Source of the DNA: an uncultured Hungatella sp.
GTDB lineage: Bacteria > Bacillota > Clostridia > Lachnospirales > Lachnospiraceae
Assembly (NCBI GenBank): GCA_949879025.1
Contig: CATLBO010000023.1
Location: forward strand, 1 to 37,311
Reading direction: 5' to 3'
DNA length: 37,311 nucleotides
A program made the position numbers and the translations under genes. This document shows positions 32,871 through 37,311 of the stretch, in pieces (the first letter of the stretch is position 1; the number at the start of each line of letters is the position of its first letter). The notes under the pieces were generated by a model. It had not been told where the DNA came from. It saw nothing but the letters and a program-made list of their open reading frames with translations, and ran no database searches.

Positions 32871-35006
32871 TTACCTATAGGCCCGTCCTGTGAATACTGC
32901 CACAGATCTGGGACGCATAATAAAGTCTTTATCAATGCGGGTTTCCTGTCCTTCGGGGTAGGTGTAGCGTCCCTGTCCGTCTCCATAGGTGTTGACACTT
33001 AAATACCAGCCTCCCCGGTGATGAAGATCAGGCAGGGTAATGGTGACATCTTCCCAGTGGGCATTGACGCATAAATACACCAGATCGTCCTTGCCTTTTT
33101 TTCGATCATATCCTGCGAAACTGACACTGATGGTTTTTGCGTTTGGAGGAAGCTCCAGTATTTTAGCATTGGTGTCATGGCTTCGGAGGGATTCCATGCC
33201 GCAGATGGCGTCAGGAAGTTTTCGGCGGATAACCGTGTGCTCATGGCGGTAATGGATCATAAACCGGAAGAATTCAAACAATTCCCGGTTCTTTTGCAGA
33301 AGCCCCCAGTCCAGCCAGGAAATGTCATTGTCCTGGCAGTAACTGTTGTTGTTGCCGCATTGGGTATTGCCGAATTCGTCGCCAGCCAGAAACATGGGGG
33401 TTCCCCGGCTGCACATCAGCACTGCGCAGGCATTGCGGATCATGCGGAAGCGGAGCCTGTTGACAGCGGGATTATCCGTAGGACCCTCCAGGCCGCAGTT
33501 CCAGCTGCGGTTGTCATTGGAGCCGTCTGTGTTGTCCCAGCCATTGGCTTCATTATGTTTGTGGTTGTAGGCATAGAGGTCGTACATAGTAAAACCGTCG
33601 TGGCAGGTAATGAAGTTGATGCAGGAATTGTAGCCTGCATAGCTGCCCTTGTAGTCTGTATAGAATCCTCCGTATAAATCGCCGGAACCGGAAATGCTCC
33701 ATGCTGCATGCCAGGATTCCCAGAATTCCCCCTTTAAGAAAGAACGGATACTGTCCCGGTACCTGCCGTTCCACTCCGCCCACCGCTTGTTGGCGGGAAA
33801 GCTGCCTACCTGGTACATGCCGCCTGCGTCCCAGGCCTCTGCAATCAGCTTTACATTGCTAAGAAGCGGATCATAGGCAAGGCTTTTTAAAAGGGGAGGA
33901 TTGTTCATGGGGGACCCGTCTTCATTTCTTCCAAGAATGCTGGCCAGATCGAAGCGGAACCCGTCAATGCGGAAATTAATGGTCCAGTACCGCAGACATT
34001 CCAAAATCATCTGCTGGACAATGGGGTGGTTGCAGTTTAAGGTGTTGCCGCATCCGCTGAAATTGTAGTAATTGCCGTCGGGGGTCAGCATGTAGTACAT
34101 TTTGTTGTCAATGCCTTTAAAACAGAATGATGGACCCAGCTCGTTGCCCTCGGCAGTGTGGTTAAATACTACGTCAAGGATAACTTCAATGTCATTGTCA
34201 TGGAGGGTCTTGATCAGGTCTTTCAGTTCCGTGCCTTCTTTGTTGTACTCTGCAGAGGCGGCATAGCTGGCGTTGGGGGCGAAAAAGCTGACTGTATTGT
34301 AGCCCCAGTAATCCAAAAGCTTTCTGCCGTCAATCTCCCTGGAATTCATATTTTCATCAAATTCAAAAACAGGCATTAATTCCACGGCATTAATGCCCAG
34401 CTCTTTTAAATAGGGAATCTTTTCTTTCAGCCCGTCAAAGGTGCCGGGATTAGCCACTCCTGAGGAGGGATGGCGGGTAAATCCTCTTACATGAAGTTCG
34501 TAGATCACCAGATCGCACATTTCCTTGGAAGATTGGGGCATGTCACCCCAGTCAAAAATATCCCGGATCACTTTGGCATGATAGTTTTTCTTTTTCTTAT
34601 TCCCCCAGGAATCCTGGCCGGTAACTGCCACGGCGTAGGGGTCCAGCAGCACGTTTTTTTTGTCAAATATCATGCCTTCTTCCGGACAGTAGGGGCCATC
34701 GATGCGGTAGGCGTACTCAAAGGTTTCAATATCCAGATCAAAAACAATCATAGAATACACGTCACCGATTTTGTAGGATTCAGGAAATGGCAGTACGGCG
34801 AAAGGCTCTTCCTCGTCCCGGCCAAACAGTAGAAGTTCGCAGGATGTGCCGTTGTGGGTGTGGATGGTAAAGTTTACTCCGTTTGGAAGAGCCATAGCTC
34901 CGTTTACGTCAAATAGGCCGGGACGCACGGAGAAACCGGCTATTTCTCCCATGGGGGTAAAAGAAATGGGGTGTTCCAGAAGGTATTTCTGCGTGTATGG
35001 TATCAA
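32871..35006 (-). CDS. glgX: Glycogen debranching enzyme, isoamylase type (GH13)
   Basis: A 711-residue enzyme that should cleave alpha-1,6 branches of glycogen or limit dextrins in the cytoplasm. The N-terminal CBM48-like domain (about 15-130) leads to a TIM-barrel. Catalytic motifs are FRIDGFRFDLAS with nucleophile Asp353, LIAEAWD with acid Glu390, and the transition-state pair CHDG with His469 and Asp470; VVFNHTAEG is conserved region I. The C-terminal beta domain ends with VAVFTGRAYR. I chose the TTG at 35006 because AGGAGG lies six bases before it; a longer frame begins at 35069 without a site. It has its own promoter and is divergent from the HTH-Uma2 gene. Confidence 0.9.
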   Translation of the reverse strand: MIPYTQKYLLEHPISFTPMGEIAGFSVRPGLFDVNGAMALPNGVNFTIHTHNGTSCELLLFGRDEEEPFAVLPFPESYKIGDVYSMIVFDLDIETFEYAYRIDGPYCPEEGMIFDKKNVLLDPYAVAVTGQDSWGNKKKKNYHAKVIRDIFDWGDMPQSSKEMCDLVIYELHVRGFTRHPSSGVANPGTFDGLKEKIPYLKELGINAVELMPVFEFDENMNSREIDGRKLLDYWGYNTVSFFAPNASYAASAEYNKEGTELKDLIKTLHDNDIEVILDVVFNHTAEGNELGPSFCFKGIDNKMYYMLTPDGNYYNFSGCGNTLNCNHPIVQQMILECLRYWTINFRIDGFRFDLASILGRNEDGSPMNNPPLLKSLAYDPLLSNVKLIAEAWDAGGMYQVGSFPANKRWAEWNGRYRDSIRSFLKGEFWESWHAAWSISGSGDLYGGFYTDYKGSYAGYNSCINFITCHDGFTMYDLYAYNHKHNEANGWDNTDGSNDNRSWNCGLEGPTDNPAVNRLRFRMIRNACAVLMCSRGTPMFLAGDEFGNTQCGNNNSYCQDNDISWLDWGLLQKNRELFEFFRFMIHYRHEHTVIRRKLPDAICGMESLRSHDTNAKILELPPNAKTISVSFAGYDRKKGKDDLVYLCVNAHWEDVTITLPDLHHRGGWYLSVNTYGDGQGRYTYPEGQETRIDKDFIMRPRSVAVFTGRAYR

Positions 35007-35097
35007 GGCTGTCCTCCTGTTGTGTGGTAATGTGCCTGTCTGGCAAAGATAATTCGGCGCTTTGGACACATTGACGGTTAATAGCGTCTATAAGTTT

Positions 35098-35126
35098 ATT
35101 ATAGAAGGTTTGGCGGAAGGAGTCAA
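35098..35126 (-). promoter_or_regulatory. glgX: Promoter of the debranching-enzyme gene
   Basis: On the minus strand TTGACT (35126-35121) and a perfect TATAAT (35103-35098) are 17 nt apart. The leader is about 85 nt and contains TTAACCGTC, similar to the palindrome at 35172. Confidence 0.75.
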
Positions 35127-35168
35127 ATGGTATTTCACGGCCTGGTATCTTGCAGCCAGGGACAAAAC

Positions 35169-35197
35169 TTGACCGTTAACGGTAAAAATGGTATCAT
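35169..35197 (+). promoter_or_regulatory. Promoter with overlapping palindrome, HTH-Uma2 gene
   Basis: TTGACC (35169-35174) and TATCAT (35192-35197) are 17 nt apart. A perfect 12-bp palindrome, ACCGTTAACGGT (35172-35183), overlaps the minus-35 and would block RNA polymerase if occupied, perhaps by the HTH domain of the protein encoded next. Confidence 0.65.
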
Positions 35198-35230
35198 AAA
35201 AACATATGAAAGACACAGGAGGGCAGCTGT

Positions 35231-35998
35231 ATGATGAAGCTGGAAAAGATGAAGCAGAGAAAAAAACAGCTGCATCTGACGAATCAGGAACTGGCGCAGA
35301 GGTCAGGGGTGCCTTTGGGGACCATTAACAAGATATTCAGCGGAGCTACCAAATCGCCTAAATATACGACTCTCTTGGCTTTGGAAACGGTGCTGGGAAT
35401 GTATTTTTACTATGACCAGGACGGGCCCTATGTGTCTGTGGCTCAGGAGAAGGACGGCAGATATGGGGCAGGATACACGGCGGAGGACTACTATGCTTTG
35501 CAGGGAAGGATGCAGGCGGAGCTGATTGACGGACAGCTGTATTATATGGCGGCTCCGGGGCGGCTTCACCAGGAACTTGTAGGGGAATTGCATTACTGCG
35601 TAAAGGATTATATTCGGAAAAATAGGAGCAATAGCCAGGTTTATACCGCCCCTTTTTCGGTTGAGCTGGATGGGGATCGCAGGACTGTGGTGCAGCCGGA
35701 TCTGGCGGTGGTGTGCAGAAAGGAGCTTCTGGATGACCGGGGGATGAAGGGGGCGCCGGATTTTGTGGCGGAGGTGATTTCCGGCAGCCACGGAAAGAGG
35801 GACTATGAGCTGAAACTCCGCAAGTACTGGAATGGGGGAGTACGAGAATACTGGGTTGTTGATCCTTTTAAGAAAACGATAGTTGTTTACTGGTTCCAGG
35901 GAGAAGAGATGGATATGAAGATTTATGGTTTTCAGGACAAGGTGCCTGTAAGGATTTTTGAGGATTTGGCTGTTGACTTTGGAGAATTTGGGAGGTAA
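35231..35998 (+). CDS. HTH (XRE)-Uma2 nuclease-fold fusion protein
   Basis: A 255-residue fusion. Residues about 7-60 are an XRE helix-turn-helix (NQELAQRSGVPLGTINKIFS). Residues about 81-250 are a Uma2 (DUF820) domain, a restriction-endonuclease-like fold. Uma2 signs are ELIDGQLYYMAAP, VVQPDLAVVC, PDFVAEVISGSHGKRDYELK and EYWVVDP, giving the spaced Asp and Glu-x-Ile pattern with a following Lys. The cellular role of Uma2 proteins is not established. The HTH fusion suggests that it recognises a specific DNA sequence, possibly the palindrome in its own promoter. The RBS is AGGAGGG. The sce7726 gene follows after 11 bp, so they share a transcript. Confidence 0.87.
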   Translation: MMKLEKMKQRKKQLHLTNQELAQRSGVPLGTINKIFSGATKSPKYTTLLALETVLGMYFYYDQDGPYVSVAQEKDGRYGAGYTAEDYYALQGRMQAELIDGQLYYMAAPGRLHQELVGELHYCVKDYIRKNRSNSQVYTAPFSVELDGDRRTVVQPDLAVVCRKELLDDRGMKGAPDFVAEVISGSHGKRDYELKLRKYWNGGVREYWVVDPFKKTIVVYWFQGEEMDMKIYGFQDKVPVRIFEDLAVDFGEFGR

Positions 35999-36009
35999 GA
36001 ATTTTTTAA

Positions 36010-36597
36010 ATGCTGTATGATAAAGACATCAGGGAACCACTTTTTGAGTTTCTGGAGCAGAGGTACGGGAAAGTAAGAATACTGGAGGAGAAACAGATCG
36101 GGCGGTCCAGGGCGGATGCAGTCATGGTGACAGAAAATGGGCTGGCAGGCATTGAGATTAAAAGCGATGCAGATACCTATGCAAGGCTTAAGCGGCAGAT
36201 TAAAGATTATGACCGCTTTTTTGATTATAATTTTGTGGCAGCCGGTTCCACCCACGGCAGGCATATTGAGGAACATGTGCCGGCTTGGTGGGGGATTATT
36301 ACCATAGAGCAGTGGGAACATCAAGTGGATTTTTATGTCCTTAGAGAGGCCGGAAGGAACCCGGAGGTAGACTGGAAAGGAAAACTGGGGCTTTTATGGA
36401 GACCAGAGCTGGCTCATATCCAGCAGCTGAACCGGATGCCTAAATACAGGGACAAGGGAAAAGGGTTTGTTATAGAAAGAATATTGGAAAGGGTGCCAAA
36501 GGAGATTCTGGGAAAACAGATTAGTGAAGAGCTGTTTGAGCGGGACTATACGGAGATCGAGGATACAATACGAGAATACCGCCAGGGACGGCGGTGA
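36010..36597 (+). CDS. sce7726 family protein (PD-(D/E)xK nuclease fold)
   Basis: A 195-residue cytoplasmic protein. The first 100 residues match the sce7726/MmcB-like pattern: DIREPLFEFLEQRYGKVRIL, IGRSRADAVMV with the active-site Asp, and GIEIKSDADTY with the Glu-x-Lys. These are followed by QIKDYDRFFDYNFVAAGSTH. Together they fit a PD-(D/E)xK nuclease core of the kind predicted for DNA repair or mobile elements; activity is unproved. The C-terminal part (about 130-195) is helical and charged. GGAGGT at the end of the Uma2 gene serves as its ribosome site. Endonuclease III follows 49 bp later, so the three genes may form a DNA-processing operon. Confidence 0.8.
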   Translation: MLYDKDIREPLFEFLEQRYGKVRILEEKQIGRSRADAVMVTENGLAGIEIKSDADTYARLKRQIKDYDRFFDYNFVAAGSTHGRHIEEHVPAWWGIITIEQWEHQVDFYVLREAGRNPEVDWKGKLGLLWRPELAHIQQLNRMPKYRDKGKGFVIERILERVPKEILGKQISEELFERDYTEIEDTIREYRQGRR

Positions 36598-36646
36598 GGC
36601 TTTTGTCTCCATTATACAAAAAAGAGGAAAGGAATCATATACAGCT

Positions 36647-37282
36647 ATGACAAAAAAAGAATTAACGCTGGAGATTATCCGGCGTCTTAAGAAAGAGTAT
36701 CCTATTGCAGACTGCACTCTGGACTATGACCAGGCATGGAAGCTTTTGGTAAGCGTGAGGCTGGCGGCCCAGTGTACAGATGCAAGAGTCAATGTGGTGG
36801 TGGAAGATTTATACAAAAAGTATCCGGATGTCAGCGCTCTTGCAGACGCCCCGGTGGAGGAGATTGAGAAGATCGTAAAGCCATGTGGGCTGGGGCACAG
36901 CAAGGCCAGGGATATTAGCGCATGCATGAAAATATTAAGAGACGAGTATGACTGCAAAGTGCCGGATAATTTTGACGCTCTTTTAAAGCTGCCGGGAGTG
37001 GGGAGAAAGAGCGCCAACCTGATCATGGGGGATGTGTTTAAAAAACCGGCTATTGTAACAGACACCCACTGCATCCGGCTGGTGAACCGCATGGGGCTGG
37101 TGGATAATTTGAAAGATCCCAAGAAAGTGGAGATGGCTTTGTGGAAGCTGGTGCCGCCTCAAGAGGGAAGCGATTTCTGCCATCGCCTGGTGCACCACGG
37201 AAGGGATGTGTGTACGGCAAGAACCAGGCCTTTCTGCGACAGATGCTGCCTGAGGGATATTTGCGGGAAAAACGGGGTGTAA
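36647..37282 (+). CDS. nth: Endonuclease III (DNA glycosylase/AP lyase)
   Basis: A 211-residue base-excision repair enzyme that removes oxidised pyrimidines and nicks abasic sites. The helix-hairpin-helix LPGVGRKSANLIMG holds the catalytic Lys, and VTDTHCIRLVNRMG holds the catalytic Asp. The C-terminal cysteines (CTARTRPFCDRCCLRDIC) form the iron-sulphur loop with spacing C-x7-C-x2-C-x5-C, one residue longer in the first gap than the C-x6 of the E. coli enzyme. The ATG at 36647 is the first good start; a longer frame runs back into the sce7726 gene without a proper site. GAGGAAAGGA lies about 13 bases upstream, a rather long gap. The length is normal for the family. Confidence 0.93.
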   Translation: MTKKELTLEIIRRLKKEYPIADCTLDYDQAWKLLVSVRLAAQCTDARVNVVVEDLYKKYPDVSALADAPVEEIEKIVKPCGLGHSKARDISACMKILRDEYDCKVPDNFDALLKLPGVGRKSANLIMGDVFKKPAIVTDTHCIRLVNRMGLVDNLKDPKKVEMALWKLVPPQEGSDFCHRLVHHGRDVCTARTRPFCDRCCLRDICGKNGV

Positions 37283-37311
37283 CGGGTCTTTTCTCCCAAA
37301 AGGTACAAGTT

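Noticed and set aside
1-37311. tRNA, rRNA, CRISPR array, prophage or insertion sequence
   Set aside because: I saw no cloverleaf-like segments, regularly spaced repeats, transposase or phage structural genes. The only mobile-looking item is the palindrome at 23681-23853.

Overview
The window comes from a Gram-positive, low-to-mid-GC anaerobe, most likely a motile member of the Lachnospiraceae. The evidence is the AGGAGG-type ribosome binding sites, compact operons with overlapping start and stop codons, sigma-A promoters of TTGACA-N17-TATAAT type, a sigma-D-like promoter pair between chemotaxis genes, and a gene complement typical of that family (DUF3798 transport lipoprotein, sce7726 nuclease, HTH-Uma2 fusion, DUF2975/XRE/DUF4153 trio). 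The genus cannot be named from sequence alone.

Layout. (1) 1-8.8 kb is a chemotaxis region. A truncated cheA start on the minus strand is divergent from three transmembrane chemoreceptors, one of which carries a zinc-binding CZB-like domain apparently outside the membrane. Then comes an operon of a FIST-domain sensor, a soluble chemoreceptor-like signalling protein and a small cupin. (2) 8.9-15.0 kb is an ABC importer cassette: DUF3798 lipoprotein, terminator plus long structured leader, two-domain ATPase and two overlapping permease genes. The second permease has a large internal insertion that looks duplicated. (3) 15.0-16.5 kb is an AT-richer island with a decayed Septu-like (PtuA/PtuB) defence pair. 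Both genes have lost internal parts and their reading frame. (4) 16.6-22.0 kb holds a membrane protein of unknown function, a PurF paralogue that lacks the glutaminase cysteine but keeps the PRPP loop and the iron-sulphur cysteines, and a large GT-C-like membrane protein.

(5) 22.1-24.6 kb, minus strand, is the DUF2975 / XRE regulator / DUF4153 membrane module. A roughly 160-bp imperfect palindrome sits between the regulator and the DUF4153 gene. (6) 24.7-29.0 kb is a MarR regulator with a heterodimeric ABC exporter. (7) 29.0-32.8 kb is an RpiR regulator, a GH4 6-phospho-glucosidase and a cellobiose-type PTS EIIC, forming a beta-glucoside uptake and cleavage unit. (8) 32.9-35.0 kb, minus strand, is a glycogen debranching enzyme. 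(9) 35.2-37.3 kb is an HTH-Uma2 protein, an sce7726 nuclease-fold protein and endonuclease III.

The most noteworthy items are the glutaminase-dead PurF paralogue next to a GT-C protein, the FIST/soluble receptor/cupin operon, the DUF3798 importer with its unusual permease and leader, the large palindrome, and the doubly deleted Septu-like pair. I found no tRNA, rRNA, CRISPR array, prophage or intact insertion sequence.
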